A DNA stretch of 64,000 bases from Paracamarosporium sp. OC-R06-R3 (taxonomy: Eukaryota; Ascomycota; Dothideomycetes; Pleosporales; Didymosphaeriaceae): positions 182,367 to 246,366 of the forward strand of contig JACVRA010000203.1 in assembly GCA_019828545.1 (NCBI GenBank). The letters run 5' to 3'. Position 1 is the first letter of the stretch, and each line of letters starts with the position of its first letter. Shown here one piece after another: positions 23,342-35,803 of the stretch. A model generated the notes under the pieces. The model was not told the origin of the DNA. It saw only the letters and a program-made list of their open reading frames with translations, and ran no database searches. The translations under genes were made by a program, and so were the position numbers.

Positions 23342-23907
23342 TTTATCGGGTGGTAGTGGGCTTGGAGGTTGGGATGGAAGAGTCACCAGATTGCGTGCTT
23401 AGTTGAGGTTATATGTTATCGGAGATGTTTCGGATCTCGCGGGGCTTGCCAATCCTGGCCTACTGTGGGTTTGCATGATCTCTACCTTACTGCACACGAT
23501 CTTTTTCGCTCCCACAAGGCCCCCCATTTATCGACTATTGCTCTACATTGCGCTCGGAAGAGCAACATACTTGTTAGAGGGTTTTGCTGGAGGGGCCTTA
23601 CTTGCCCCAAGTAAGCGCAAAGCAAGGCAATAGGTCCACTTAGCTCTTTCATCAGTACACAACATGCGATGGGCATAGCAACATTGAAATGGGCGGTTTG
23701 TTTCGATTTTGTTCAGTTAGGATCTGTCAAGGAAAATGATCTACCAATACGCCCTGCTATATCCAAGAGAAAGATGCAACAAAAAAAGAAATGAAGAAAG
23801 AGAACCGGAGATGTTTAGATAGATAAAAATGTCTGTAGGATATTTCAAGAGTCCCTTCGTGCTGAGAAAGGAGAGCCAGAGTTGTTCAAATTCAAACGCG
23901 TCTTTTT
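23342..23907. other. intergenic, permease promoter
   Basis: A 566-base spacer with nothing coding recognised. The permease promoter lies in its left part and the nuclease gene 3' end in its right part. Confidence 0.4.
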
Positions 23908-24765
23908 CTACGCATCAAAGTCCAGTTGAACCGATCTCTCCGTGAGACGACGCACACGTTCGGGGTCCCTAATGTGCAGCAAAGCGCTCCAGTTTGCCTG
24001 TTTAGGCTCCTCATCCCGCAGGCGAAGCTTAGATGGAGGATCTACGTGAGATCCATCCTGTCCGTCAAGGCATTGGATAGGGCTGGATGCGTCCACATCC
24101 CACTGGCAATAGATATCGTCGTCGGGGAAATAGTGGACCCCGTTGAACTCAGATCCATCGCAAGATCCGGGGTTAGGTGTGGCGCCAGGATCGCAGTAGG
24201 CGCTTGATTTACACATCAGTATATCCTTCTTATGTCACGGGTCAAAAGCGTGGCTACTCACATGCCGTCGGTGTTCGTCAATGCCAGTTCAAATCTGGTT
24301 CCCTGTGCTAGACCGCGATACATTTGTGTAATGACACCTCCTTGGACTGTAGTCAATTTGTTAGAATTGATTTCTATGCCTCTTCCTATGGGAGCCAACA
24401 GGGAACTTACCTCGCTGTTCAGCACCCGGCACACAGAGGATGCTGGCGCCGTCCCCAAAGGGGGTGCGACCGCCTTCCCTCATGCTCGCAAACGGAAACT
24501 CGTCGGCCTCGTCGCCTGTATTTCCTAGGAAATCAAGGGTACATGGGCGAGGGTTATGTGTAACGCCGCAGTCTGTCCGGCGCTGAGCCACAGGACCTGC
24601 GCTGTCATATGTGTACTCAGTTTGATCCGAATGAACGCATATCTGCCAGTAGCAAATGTTGGAACAAATGTTCGGCTGGTTGTTGCAGTTGTACTCGCGG
24701 GTGATGGCTGTAGCACCAGCAGCAAGGCAAGCCAAGACTGACACGGCTCCTTTCTGAGTGAACAT
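23908..24765 (-). CDS. secreted NucA/NucB-type deoxyribonuclease domain protein
   Basis: Exons 23908-24202, 24262-24346 and 24411-24765 give 244 residues. A signal peptide (about residues 1-20, ending AAGATA) precedes a cysteine-rich region. The core motif ADEFPFASMREGG, followed by a Q-R turn and GGVITQMYRGLAQGTRF, parallels the bacterial NucA/NucB DNase motif D-E-x-P-x-A-x-x-E-G-G and its N-Q-M-dGTr element. The C-terminal 75 residues after the domain are acidic and unrelated to NucB. The third exon needs an AAG acceptor; the second uses CTACAG. By family it would cut DNA outside the cell. Catalytic Asp/Glu are present, but activity is inference. Confidence 0.65.
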
Positions 24766-25447
24766 AGTGATGGATTTCAGAACAGATCTTGAAGTCTATA
24801 CGAGAAGGTGATCTAAAGATTGTGAAGATGAGTGATGGATGGTTTGATTCTCGTGAAAGTTGTTCCCTCTTATACATCTTCATCGTTGCTCTCGTCCTCA
24901 CACTGCCCATCTCATCACGATCTCTAAGACACTGAGTGACGATCATGTCCCACATATGGATGTCTTACCATAGCGCTTCTCAAGGATGGTATTGTCCGAA
25001 CAATCGAACACCCATTGCTTACTCCCGTACTACCCGGCTGTGAAGTTTCGAGGCCATGGACGCACAACCCAAGCATTGATTCAGACGATCGCTGTGGCTT
25101 ATACTCTGTACCTTGGAGGCTCTTCTAAATTATCTGTGAGGCCTATCGTATTCTCTCATCTTGGCGTTAGGTGGAAACATGTAAGCTGACAGGGGATGGT
25201 TACACATGGCTATGCGCTCCAATCAGAATCGAAATTTGCCGATGGGGATCGAACGGCAACTACGGACTCAAGCGGCCCCAGAGGCTGATGTATGCATGAC
25301 TTTTCAGATTTTAGGTAGGCTTAGAAATTCTTGACGTCATATGTAGTACAAATTCAGCCCATAAAGCAGCGTCGCATCAAAGCGCAATAAACCAACACCT
25401 CCAATTCTTGTCCTCAGTTCAATCGATCGTTCAGGCAAACCTTCAAC
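24766..25447. promoter_or_regulatory. divergent promoter, nuclease / DUF6924-like genes
   Basis: 682 bases between start codons. No additional ORF of interest. Confidence 0.4.
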
Positions 25448-26074
25448 ATGACAGATTCGAATGCTTTGCAGGACACCATTCCTATCTTCTGCACAGCCCC
25501 TATAACTCAAGATGTTCGTAGCGACCGGTGACATGCAGGAGTTGGGCTGACCGGAGTCGAGTAGGTCTTGAACGAGTTCTTCTCGAGCAGCTTGGCTGCG
25601 CCAGACCTCCAGGGTGCTGACTGGATTGGTATGTGCTTGCCACAAGATCGCGATCTCTTTCGCTTGTTTCGTACCACACTAATCATCAAGGCAACAGCTG
25701 TTCTAGTGGATACTCTCAATGCTACTTCCATCACTCAGCCTACAAGAGCCCCTGTAGAGCAGCACCTGACGCATCCTTTCCGTGACTGGGCTGTTGATGA
25801 TATTGTCAACTTTGCGCAAGAGCACTTCGATCGAGCGAGACAAGGTATCGTTCCTGATCACCTCATCGTTCTTGACAAACAGACAATGAAGGACAAAACT
25901 TGCTTGCTGGTCACGTTGAAAGAAGGAAGCGACAATGGAGAGATGCTCAAAGTTAGGGCAGATTTTCAATCATCGTTGGTACTGTTGAATTTGAAGTCTA
26001 TGGGAGTGGGCGGTGATAGCCATTTTGAAGCTACGGATCCTGATGGAGTAATCAGACTTCAAAATGTGGTATGA
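25448..26074 (+). CDS. DUF6924-like small protein
   Basis: Exons 25448-25513, 25565-25628 and 25698-26074 join in frame to 168 residues. The start reads IPIFCTAPITQD, and the C-terminal half has LIVLDKQTMKDKTCLLV, KVRADFQSSLVLLNL and a DPDGVIR end. This layout resembles DUF6924 proteins (a LLV-DL strand, an FRV-NLxxxN strand and DGVxR end), but the call is from memory. No signal peptide, so probably cytosolic. The first intron uses a GTTCGT donor and the second a GTATGT donor, an ACTAAT branch site and a CAACAG acceptor. Without the second intron the frame stays open, adding 23 residues less typical of the family. Confidence 0.45.
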
Positions 26075-26642
26075 AGAACCGTAGTGTAGATTGATCAAGT
26101 GCTGTACATTACCTACTAGCATTCACAGTGTGGAGTTCCTGTGTGTAAGCGCATGACGACTATCAACAACAAAATCCCCCAAAGTGAAGTCACCTCAAGG
26201 CTGAAACTCAGGTCGTTCATGTGCAACTGTCTTAGTGTGGTGAACAATGCGCAGGCCCTTGCATAAGCCTACCGTGGACATACGTCATCTCTTCGATGAG
26301 TAGACTTCAGCCTCCTTCAAGGGGCTAAATTGTAAGATGATCGATCATTCACAGAAAACTAGATGCGATCAACATATGGCTGAGCAATGAGCTATTCTCG
26401 TCACTATGGTGTGGTTAGATATAATACGACTACGTCACGAGTACATGACTAGTTTGTTGAGCGGCGTGATATATAAGATTGTCAAAGATCCCAAATGATC
26501 GAAAGTCCACATCACAAAGAGACTTCCATACACTACTTCCTATCATTATCAAGCCCATACTACAAAGTATCTATCGTCCACTGCACGACATTTGAAAAAG
26601 AAGACTTCTTATTCGAAACCAATACATCATTCTTAGTTCACC
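26075..26642. promoter_or_regulatory. promoter of small secreted protein gene
   Basis: 568 bases with no ORF of note. A TATA-like ATATATAAG at about 26469-26477 lies some 170 bases before the start codon at 26643. Confidence 0.5.
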
Positions 26643-27029
26643 ATGAAGTTCATATCCACTCAAGCCGTTTCTACATTTACCATCATCCTAAGCGTCGCCG
26701 TCTCAACCACCTTTGCCAAACCACTTACCGCACGAGACGACGTAGCATGGACCTTCACCGTGTATCAAAGCGACCAACGATGCACAGGAGCAGCCGACCC
26801 ATACAGTGGATCGGGCTCGCAAAAGTGCACGAAAGGCATCCGCAACGGATCGTTTGGTTCTTACACGGTCGGCGATATTAAAGAAGGTTGTTCTGTCTAT
26901 TTGTACAACAATGACAATTGCGACGTGGGGGGAATCATTGATGTGCTGACAAGTGATTCGCCTGAGGGATGCTTACAACCGGATGTTGAGCTTGTTGATT
27001 CGCCAAGTTTTGATGCTGTCTGCGACTAG
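26643..27029 (+). CDS. small secreted cysteine-rich protein
   Basis: One exon, 128 residues. A signal peptide of about 25 residues (hydrophobic TFTIILSVAVSTTFA) is followed by KPLTAR, a possible short propeptide, then a mature domain with six cysteines (QRC, QKC, EGC, DNC, EGC, AVC), enough for three disulfides. The mature part is Gly/Ser/Asp-rich and acidic. No paralogue or fold recognised. Size, secretion signal and cysteines fit the loose class of fungal small secreted proteins, which includes effectors; there is no sequence evidence for an effector role. Confidence 0.75.
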   Translation: MKFISTQAVSTFTIILSVAVSTTFAKPLTARDDVAWTFTVYQSDQRCTGAADPYSGSGSQKCTKGIRNGSFGSYTVGDIKEGCSVYLYNNDNCDVGGIIDVLTSDSPEGCLQPDVELVDSPSFDAVCD

Positions 27030-27401
27030 AAGTCGATTGGTATTTGAGGCTGAGGGATGCAGGAATGACGAGTTTGGTGGAATTTAGGATATCGACCAAG
27101 GGCCGGGTGCATGGGATCTTACTTGCATGGGTCGCATGTGTCGATTCAAAACCAATCACGTATCTTCTTGTGGTGAAGAATGGAATGTATCGTGTACGAC
27201 CTCGAAATCTATAACCTATTTAAGAATTTACAGATTATAGACTGTTCAAGCATACAGAGCCTCACAGACATACATAATCATGATCACTTGACGCCGATGA
27301 GCAACCTGCGGCATCCCGTCTCATATCACTCTTAGTAAAAGAGAGTGCTAGCTTCAAATGATCATGATATAGATTACAAGGGATGGACCACTCCACCAAC
27401 C
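27030..27401. other. convergent 3' intergenic region
   Basis: Spacer between convergent genes. Nothing coding recognised. Confidence 0.4.
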
Positions 27402-29810
27402 TTAGACCTTCACCCTGCTTTCCATCCCCCAGCTCCTCTTGCTCCATTGGTGCTCACCCTTCAATTCGCCGACCCTCTTCTTTTCCTCAAACACCTTCTT
27501 GCTCAACTGTCTGTACAAAAACTTCCCGTCATTGTGATATGAAATGCCGTGGTCGCTATCCGTAAACCATGTGTTCTGCATTTTCTCTGGGTTGACCTGA
27601 TCGCCCATCAACAGGTCCGTCAGTGCGGCAGAGTTCTGGAAATGCACATTGTCGTCACCGGTTCCGTGCTGGATAAGGAAACCACCGGCAATCTTTTTGA
27701 AGCCAGCGGAGTCGTGCACTCGCGATTTGTTGTAGCCTTCAGCGTTGAGAGTTGGGGTCTTCATGTAGCGCTCGGTATAGATGGACTAACGTTGTTAGCA
27801 AACGATATCAGTAGACGATTTTTCGGGAATACTAACATCATAGAAGCGCCAGTCCGAGACCGGAGCTGTAATCATGGCAAAGGAAATGATAGGATCGCCG
27901 ACCTCGACGACCTTGGAAGAGAGGTACCCGCCGTATGACCATCCCCAGATCCCGATGTGGTTGCTATCAACGAAATCGAAGTTCTCTGCCAGCCACTTCG
28001 CAGCCCAAACTTGATCCTGCGCTTCCAAATCTCCAAGATTAGAAGTGACTGAGGCGCGGAACTCTCGGCCCTTGTATCCCGTTCCACGGTTATCAACCGT
28101 GAGGGTGATATACTCTAGCTCTGGGTCAGAAGCCACGTACGCTTTCCAGTTGAGCGCGATGAAATCCTTGTGAACCTCCTGCGCGTTCGGACCGCCGTAT
28201 GGAATGAGAAGCGCGGGATATTTCTTGCTGGGGTCAAGGTTTGGTGGTAGGCGCAGCATTGCGTTAAGAGTGACACCAGATGGGTGCGGCAGTTCCAGGT
28301 AGGTAATGTTGGGCAGTGCATAAGACTGGAGGGTATTGTACAGTTCTTTGTTGTCAACAATAGTGCGAATAGCCTTCGTGGAGTTAGCCGAATACAGTTC
28401 CTGGTAAGGTACATCTGGGCCAGAGTAACGGAGAACATAGTACGAGCCGCCAGAGGAGAAAGAAGCTGTCCAGAATCCGACTTCCGTATCATCAACTAGC
28501 GCTGTCTTCTTTCCAGTCACGTAGTTGACCGAGTAGAGATGGCTCTCGGTGCTATGGTGCTCAGTCGACGTAAAGTAAATCAAGTTGCGCTTCGAATCGA
28601 TTTTGAGGATGCTGCGTACTTCCCATTCTCCAGAAGTAAGCGCAATCTTCTCGCCTCCATCGACAGGGAAGAGATAGAGATGGTTCCAATTGGTCTCATC
28701 TGACAGATCAATGTAGTACTCAGTCGTGGAGTTCCCATAGGTGACGTTGGAGCTAGACAGCGGGCCAACGTAAGAGATCGCAAGGTAATTCTCCAACCAA
28801 CCGTCGGATCCGTCGCGTTCGCGAACCAGCTTTGAAGAATAAGAAGGCACATCAACGACTACTAGTTTCTCCTGATCCTGCACCCTGTTATAGGCACGAT
28901 ATAGAACCTTGCCGTGATCGTCGGTTACCCAAGCCACTTCACCAAGCACTAGATCATCCTCCGGCCAGGCATCGATGGGTACATTCGTGACTTCGAGCGC
29001 CTCAACATCCAGAACGTTGAACCCCACAGTAGGGTTCTTAGCACCGACCTTGGGGTATCGTAATTCCAGCTCGCGTGGGTAAGATGGCGCAACTGCTTCG
29101 CTGTCCATGTAGTATGGGATGCGGAAGGTTTCCACGCCCGTCTCGTTGAAGGTCAAGAAAGCGATGTACTTTCCGTCTGGTGACCACCAGAGGGTGTAGC
29201 GATCGCCAAAGACTTCTTCTTCATACACCCAATCAGGCACAGCATTGAACCAATCCGGGCCACCATCCTCGGTGATTCGAGAGATTGTACCGTTCTCCCA
29301 GATGTAGAGGTCATTTCCTTGTACGAAAGCGATTTGCGAAGAGGACGTAGGATTGAATTCCGCATATTGAATGTCTCCGCTGGATCCAGGAACAAGCGAC
29401 TGTACCTCTCCGGATTCTACATCCTGGACAAGATAATCGGCAAAGTAAGAATGGCGATACTGCTTGGTATAGTTGACAGACCATAGCACACGACTTGCAT
29501 CGGACGAAATTGAGTAATCCCAGTAGTCTGCGGGCACCTTGTCGGCGGACAGGAAGGTCGTTGATTCCCCAGTAGCAATGTTCTCGAAGATGAAGGAGCC
29601 ATCATCACCGGTATAGATGTAGTCGCCGTCCTCGCCGGTGCTTACCCATGCGAGAGATCTCGTCTGCGCGGCTAGAGGTCCCGCATTCAGCGTCGTGATA
29701 TTGAAAGACAAGCGTTTCGTGCCGTTTCCGAGAGGCTGATGAGGCACCCGCGGAGGCTCGATTGCCTGGACGAGCGGCAGTACCGCTGCTAAAAGTGTGT
29801 ACGACTTCAT
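27402..29810 (-). CDS. dpp4: secreted dipeptidyl peptidase IV
   Basis: An S9B serine exopeptidase that removes X-Pro dipeptides from peptides, secreted by many filamentous fungi. Exons 27402-27785 and 27837-29810 give 785 residues, close to known fungal DPP IV. A signal peptide ([16 protein letters not shown]) leads into the beta-propeller. The double-Glu substrate motif is [12 protein letters not shown]. The hydrolase domain has [10 protein letters not shown] (Ser about 625), [12 protein letters not shown] (Asp about 702) and DSDHGIS (His about 737). Several N-x-S/T sites are present, as expected for a secreted glycoprotein. No transmembrane segment beyond the signal, so it is the soluble, not the vacuolar, type. 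Confidence 0.92.
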
Positions 29811-32374
29811 GATGATTACAAAGCCTGTAGCGGTGCACAAACAACTCTGGTTCTCTTCAAAAGGCGGGACGATATTATGAGGTTTACCCCACGGCGTGGT
29901 TGTGCCCCCTGAATGCTAGGCCAATGTCCCCGCAATGCAGCCGAAAACCTGTCACTCCGCAATTGAATGCCCGACCTGGAGCAGAGAGGTGAGGCAATAG
30001 ATGAGCGATCCAACGGACGGCGGACGCCTAGTGGTATACGAGAAGTGTATCACTCTCTTAAATACTTCTCCGTCATGCCACTTGATTGAGATTCGCACCT
30101 GCATACGAACTGCCGAATCAGGCAGGAGGTTAAGTGGACCAAGGAAGCGGCATCCTCGCCAAGCACTCATCAAGACCCATCCACCCGGTCGAACCGCGCA
30201 TTTGAGGAAGGAGAATGCGTTGGCCGTGGCGATACGTGACGCAGGGTATATCGTCTAAGATGAGACGGATCGATTGCGATAACATTGGAGGATGTCGCGT
30301 CAACAGGCGGAAAAAGTACGGGAAAATTATGGGTCCGCGGCCAAGGGAAAGATCTTAGTCATTGAGTCCACGTGATATGGAACAGTATGGACTGTTGGAT
30401 TTTGAATTCTTGAATGCGTGCGCCAATTTAGAGACTGTTGATGAGAGGCAATACTATGTTTTCAAATATTTTAATGATATCGGTGCGTGCCAACCATTTC
30501 CTCTGCAACCTAGACATGAGATCGTGATTCCACTCTTCTTTGATGTCATGGCACCTCGAACAGATATATGTAGCTCTCCTCTTCATTTTTTACATAGTTT
30601 GATCACGGTACTCTAATGAAATAGAGTGTTGCCACTTTTTCCGCCATCGCGGGGTATCAAATGTGTACAGATGCAACCCCTTCTTGCTTCAGATTTATTA
30701 CAGTTGAGCGCTCTGATAACTTGAAGTATATCTCTTAGACTCGCTTGGCAAGTTCCTTGGCAATCGTTCCAACAAAAATAGTCTTCCGTCGGTTACAATT
30801 CAAGCCTGTCGTAAGCTCGCCCGTCTAACTATTGAGAAGCTATTCTCGCGTGATTGATACTGACAATAGAGTCTAAGATCAAGCCTGGAAGCCCTTAGAG
30901 GCATTCTTATCTGCTAAATCTCAACCCCCTTTCCAATATGTGTAAATGATCTACAAACGCATCAATCCTTGTATCAATTTAGCTTCACAACCAGCTAGGT
31001 TGATGTGAGCTCTCCATATACAGGAGACACTTCAAAAAGTAAAATGGAAGCAGACCAGTTTTCGAAACTTGGATGCTGCAATGGGCAGCATTGACTTTTC
31101 TTAATTCTATCGGGAACGAATAAGCTCGAGGAGCTCGAAGCTTTCTACGAGACTAGTGACTACTGCAAGCTCGAAATGTTTCGCCACTGCTGTGCTAGTA
31201 AGCGAGATGCGATCATGTCGCCCTAGTCTTCTTAATAGGATTGTTATCACCATAGATGAGGAATCGTGATAGCGCGAACACATCAACGATAAAGTTTCCG
31301 GGGTTTACTTTGCAATGTGGACGGTAAAGTCAAACCTTGAGCAAATCTTCCTCATAACGGACACGTGGTTTCAAGCCAATGAACGACTGTTGCAGGACCA
31401 ATCTCAGCATGTAATGCTTTCTGCTTAAGTCGAATTGACGAAAATCGAAACAAAGTACCCAAATAGCCCCTGGCTTGTCCTCGCTATCTTACTGACACGA
31501 TTCGTGAAGGCTCGAGAATGAACCTCGGCACCTTGATCCGGCGGTCCTGGCGCAGTCGGCGACAGAAAATCCAGGTTTTCCCCAAATAACGACATCGTGA
31601 TTGGATTCCGGGTGTTCGGCTTGCTAAACAATGTATTTTAACGGCCGTTGTCGATCAGGCATCCTCTTTTGTGGCTGATATTTTTTGGCGAGCTGAACCG
31701 TGCATTTTAGTCCATCAAGCGAACGGTTGGGCTGTGGCTAGAACCAGGAAACGAACATGTATCCATGGAATCAGGTTTTGATCAAACCCCCAGTATGAAA
31801 AGAAAAGAATTATCACACAGTTGCACATCTTCTTTGCGCTTCGCACCGACATAGAGCAAACATGAACCCATCAGCATTCTATTGCTTACTCACTTGAGGG
31901 CTGCCTAAGACACCAATCTCACGGTCATCAAGCGCCCAGACCCTAACGATATATATTGCAACTCAGCCTTCGTTTGGGCTAGCCACTCCTTTGCGGTCAG
32001 ATGCGTTGGAGCCCTAACCTGTCTCGGGTTAGACGATATCATTTATCCAGGCTGCCTGCAAGCGTCAGGACCACCCTCTGGCCCCGAATCGTCAGCACCC
32101 CTGGCAGAACACCCAACCCTATCTGCATGAAGGGCGATAGTTTGGCGAAAAAGGATGCAGGCTATAGGATCGAGGTGGGGTCGGTGGACGATACGAGATG
32201 AGAGGCGTGCGCTGGATGGGTATATGTCATGCGCGCTTCCCTTCTCTCTGTGTTCCCTTTGCGTATCTGACTGAATATTTGATTGATCGTATTGCCGCCG
32301 TTGGATTATCGCTCATTGCGCCGCTTTCATTCATTCTTACATACCATATCGTAATCGCAAGCACACACGCAACC
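29811..32374. other. long intergenic region, start of accessory compartment
   Basis: 2.56 kb with only short ORFs (up to about 85 codons) and AT-rich stretches, especially about 30.4-31.7 kb. The first 300 bases hold the DPP IV promoter. I saw no intact transposon ORF, terminal inverted repeat or RNA gene; decayed repeats cannot be excluded by eye. Confidence 0.4.
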
Positions 32375-33048
32375 ATGAGCGAGAAGACCGCACCGGCTGT
32401 GAACACCTCCGCCCCGCACGACGACATGAAGCCGCGGGCCATGAGCTCCCATCGCGCACTTCTTACCCTTGCCGCCTTCCTCGCTCTCCCGCTCGGCCTC
32501 GTATATTTCATGTCGCACTGCAACCACTCCGCGCCGTCCACCACCTCGCTTACACCATACCCGCCGGGGTACCGACACCCACAAGCGACGCTGCAAGCAA
32601 AGCAGTCGATGCTCGAGAACATCGGAAAACTCCTGGCCGAGGCCTCTGCATCGACACCAAACCCACAAATGCGAATGCGATTCTGCGCTGGTGAAGATCT
32701 GAGAATGTGCACTGCGTATGCGTACAACAGAGGTTGCACCAAGATTGAGGATCAGAGGGTCTTGAGTATATCGGAGCCGAGGATGTTCGAGGGAGAGTTC
32801 AGCGCCTGCACTGTCTATCGGTAAGCTTTCTTTCAGGCTCTCAGGTGTCATGGACGTGTGCTAATAAATGAACCAGACGTGGGGTGCAGGACTGCGCGAC
32901 GGATGACGAGGATTCATTTAAACATGTCAAAGAATTTGTCGTGAACTGGGATATGCCAAGTGAAGACGATGAGTACGCTAGTAATGGGGTTGTACCACTA
33001 CTAGAGAAGGAGTGGATATCGGACATTGGATCGTTCAAGTGCCAGTAG
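32375..33048 (+). CDS. type II single-pass membrane protein, unknown
   Basis: Exons 32375-32820 and 32877-33048 give 205 residues. A short polar N-terminus (about 26 residues) is followed by one hydrophobic helix (ALLTLAAFLALPLGLVYFMS, about 28-47) with no cleavage-like site, then a domain with cysteines at FCAG, RMC, RGC, SAC, QDC and FKC and an acidic loop (DEDSFKH). The cysteine-rich part is thus probably lumenal or extracellular. I recognise no family. The splice leaves the Arg codon split and restores a continuous frame to a TAG after Gln. Confidence 0.6.
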
Positions 33049-34081
33049 AAGGATCTGGATATGAGGACAGAAGACTATTGTAACGAAGTTGAAGAGTAAT
33101 TGGTTACGGCTCGCAAGATACCCTATTGTTTAATTCGACGCATTCAATCCGCAAGGCTTATGATCATGAAAGTGGAAAACAAGGATGCTTGACCAGTGCA
33201 CATTGCAAGATCGACCCAAACGGGAGACGAATCGCCCTGACGCCCATGAGAGGTTGTCTCAAGCTTATCGCAATTTGCTCAGCTTTTGTTCGACGAGTTA
33301 CCCGCAACATGTTCCTGCCCGCAATGCAGCTTGCATACCGAACGCCATAGCTTTAGAAGATCTACTCGTTACATCGCTGTGTGGAAATATAAGCAGATGG
33401 AATACGGCATCATCGCCTATCGTATAGCAGGAATGATTTCCGCAGGCGAAATAGGCGAAGATTCATTGCCTTGTAGTGTAATCTCTGTGATACTAGAAGG
33501 CGGTAGGATGCTTTCTTTTGTCTTAAAGAGTTATCTACAAACGGGTTGAGCTTGTACTGGTTAGTCAACGAGTCCCTTCTAGCTTGTACCTCATATCATA
33601 AGCTGACTTCTTCGTGGGTTGACAGTGCACTTACGATCGCCCTGAGGTACCTTCCGAGGCCGAGTTGAGTATGGGGCGCTGTATCAGCAGTCCCCTCGGA
33701 TACCATTTCCTCAAGAAGCATGCAACCCTGTTTCGATGTAGTGAAGTTGTTTAAGGTGGACTTTGGGGAGTCGTGATGTGCGCTCTGTGTTGGGTAGTGG
33801 GGACTCGAAAAGACGACTGTTCTTGAGGCAGGAGATATCTTGCTGTCGAAGATACGGTGCCCAGCAAGTATCGGGATGACGTGCATATTGATCATTTTCA
33901 CCTAACCGACATGAGGGTGAAGATGACGTGAGGATGAGCCGCTGGAAATAGTATAGAAAACTACATGATCCTCTATTCTGAGCCAGAATACCTGTATCCT
34001 GCATTCAATCTCGAACGCCATCGCATGAAACAGGATCACGCTGCCTTACAAACCAACAAGCAACCTGTCAAAATATCACAC
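33049..34081. other. intergenic
   Basis: About 1 kb. A 101-codon minus-strand ORF (33596-33901) shows no domain and no convincing splice partners. Nothing else seen. Confidence 0.35.
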
Positions 34082-34610
34082 TCACAACAAGCCTGGGCTC
34101 ACGATACTGCCCACTGCATCTGCTAGCCTTGCGATCCTAAGGATTTTACTGCCATCTGCCCTCAAGCCGAGTTCTATCAGGATTGCTGTAAGATTTGCAT
34201 CTGAAGACATGGTAAGCAATTTCTGTGCGTTCGATGCCCTGCGTCTGCAGATGTTCTTACCTGACATGTACAGAAGCTCGGCGTCCGTTCTTGGGAAGCT
34301 GTGAATCGCCGAGTTATCCACGACGTTGTGTAACGGTATGATGTAACCAAATTTGTCCTTCAGATTCTGTTGCTTCGCCCATGCATTGTGAATGCTAGTC
34401 TGGGTTAGACCGCTGGATTAATGTAGGATTGAAAACATATACTGACCTGGCTTTCAGCGAGGGCAAAAGTTGTTCCTCGTAAAGCTGCACAGTGTGCTCC
34501 ATATGCTCTATTTCTTTTTTGACTTGGATAGCGTTCTGAACTTCGTGAATGGTTATCTAGATTGCTGAGGCAAGATTCTGGAGGTTGGAAGTGCTATCTG
34601 CTGCAGACAT
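34082..34610 (-). CDS. PLHN-family coiled-coil protein, copy A (possibly broken at codon 18)
   Basis: Exons 34082-34200, 34261-34394 and 34447-34610 (139 codons). After MSAADSTSNLQNLASAI an in-frame TAG (34557-34559) occurs; the frame continues as a coiled coil (VKKEIEHMEHTVQLYEEQLL), then HNAWAKQ, IIPLHNVVDNSAIHSFPRTDAE and a C-terminal module LTAILIELGL...RIARLADAVGS. The same motifs recur in the gene at 36789-37496, which supports this exon model. Translation could instead start at the ATG at 34502 (102 residues, intact), or the TAG could be a 3' splice site following an unseen upstream exon. No known domain recognised. Confidence 0.5.
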
Positions 34611-35497
34611 TCTGATTAGAACGTGTATCGGACCTAAAATTTCAAACGAGCCTTATCAACCACTTATTTGAAATATACGTGATGATTGTCATAAACATTG
34701 ATCGAAGGCGTTGCGATTCTGTGTCTTACGGACTATATGTGGTGGGGTGTTCAAGATGTTTGGCTTTGTTACCAGCTAATAAAGGTGTCTGTGGAGAGAG
34801 GCTGCATAGCTCTGCAGTGTATATAAAATATTTAATTTCTCTAAAGCATGAATTCTCGCTATCTTTACTAAACTATACATTTACAACGAATCTAAAGGAG
34901 ACTGTTAACAAGCAGAACTACATAAAGTCGCAGGTTAGTAATAGTACAGCACTTAGTGCGTAGCTCTGGAGCCTGGAGGCGACCCACCGGGTTCAACACC
35001 AGGCCCCAACACCCATTCGATTATCATAGTCTATGATCCAGCACCATGGTTATTGCCTTTCGCAAAATCGTCAAGGATCGAGGCATGTACGTGTTTTTTT
35101 TTTTTGGTTTGTTTGGAAAATCAAATGAATGTGTTTGCTTGCATGGAGCAATGACAAGTTGACTGGACTCGATATTGAACACTAGGAGAAGCAGATTACA
35201 AATCGATACAAAACTTTCGATACACGAGACATGTCTGTCCTGGTAAAAGGCCTTTACGAAAGCCCTCAATTAGGCTTAATGATTGGTAAAAATCGTGTGC
35301 GTATGGAAACCAGTCCAGACGTTGGCCTTCAACTTTTGCCAGGCTTGTATACTCATCACTTCCTTCTTGGGTACACTTTGCGTATCGCCTAACGTCATCG
35401 TTCTTGATATAGAGTTATATATGCATGCAAGACTATCAAAAGCACGATCTCACAAACTTCTCTCTCGCTCTCGACCAAACAAGGCACGTGCTTCATT
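34611..35497. other. AT-rich intergenic region
   Basis: Close to 0.9 kb. Contains a T12 homopolymer at about 35093-35104. No gene recognised. Confidence 0.35.
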
Positions 35498-35803
35498 CTA
35501 TGATCTCTTCTGATTCTCCCGGTCCTTCATTTCCTTTATCTTGCACCTATACTATGTTAGAATCTCCAACCGCAGTACTGGTAAATCCACTCACGCTTTC
35601 CCCAGAAGCTGGATTGCGTTGTGAGGCATGTCCGCAATTTTACCAAGGATGTGGATTTGATCAAGGTCTTCTTCTTCTATGGCATCTTGCATCTGGTCAC
35701 GCAGGTCTTCCAGTACTCTTTTGACACCGTTCAACTCGATATACATTTGCGTGTTGTTTTCGATATGCTTGTCCTTGGAGAGTCTGCTCAAGTTGGCGGT
35801 CAT
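35498..35803 (-). CDS. small coiled-coil protein, unknown
   Basis: Exons 35498-35546 and 35595-35803 (donor GTGAGT, acceptor GTATAG) give 85 residues. The sequence is almost wholly amphipathic helix: ELNGVKRVLEDLRDQMQDAIEEE, then LGKIADMPHNAIQLLGKA and a charged tail KEMKDRENQKR. It lies between the two PLHN-family genes on the same strand and could be the N-terminal coil of a third, truncated copy, since VKRVLEDLRDQMQ resembles LKKIIGDIEDQME of the 37-kb copy. No other evidence. Confidence 0.35.

Noticed and set aside
33596..33901. 101-codon minus-strand ORF
   Set aside because: No recognisable motif or splice partners; not strong enough to call a gene.
34957..35035. tRNA-like box GGGTTCAACACC
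   Set aside because: No acceptor stem, D-arm or anticodon arm could be folded around it; likewise the GATCGAACG sequence near 25245.
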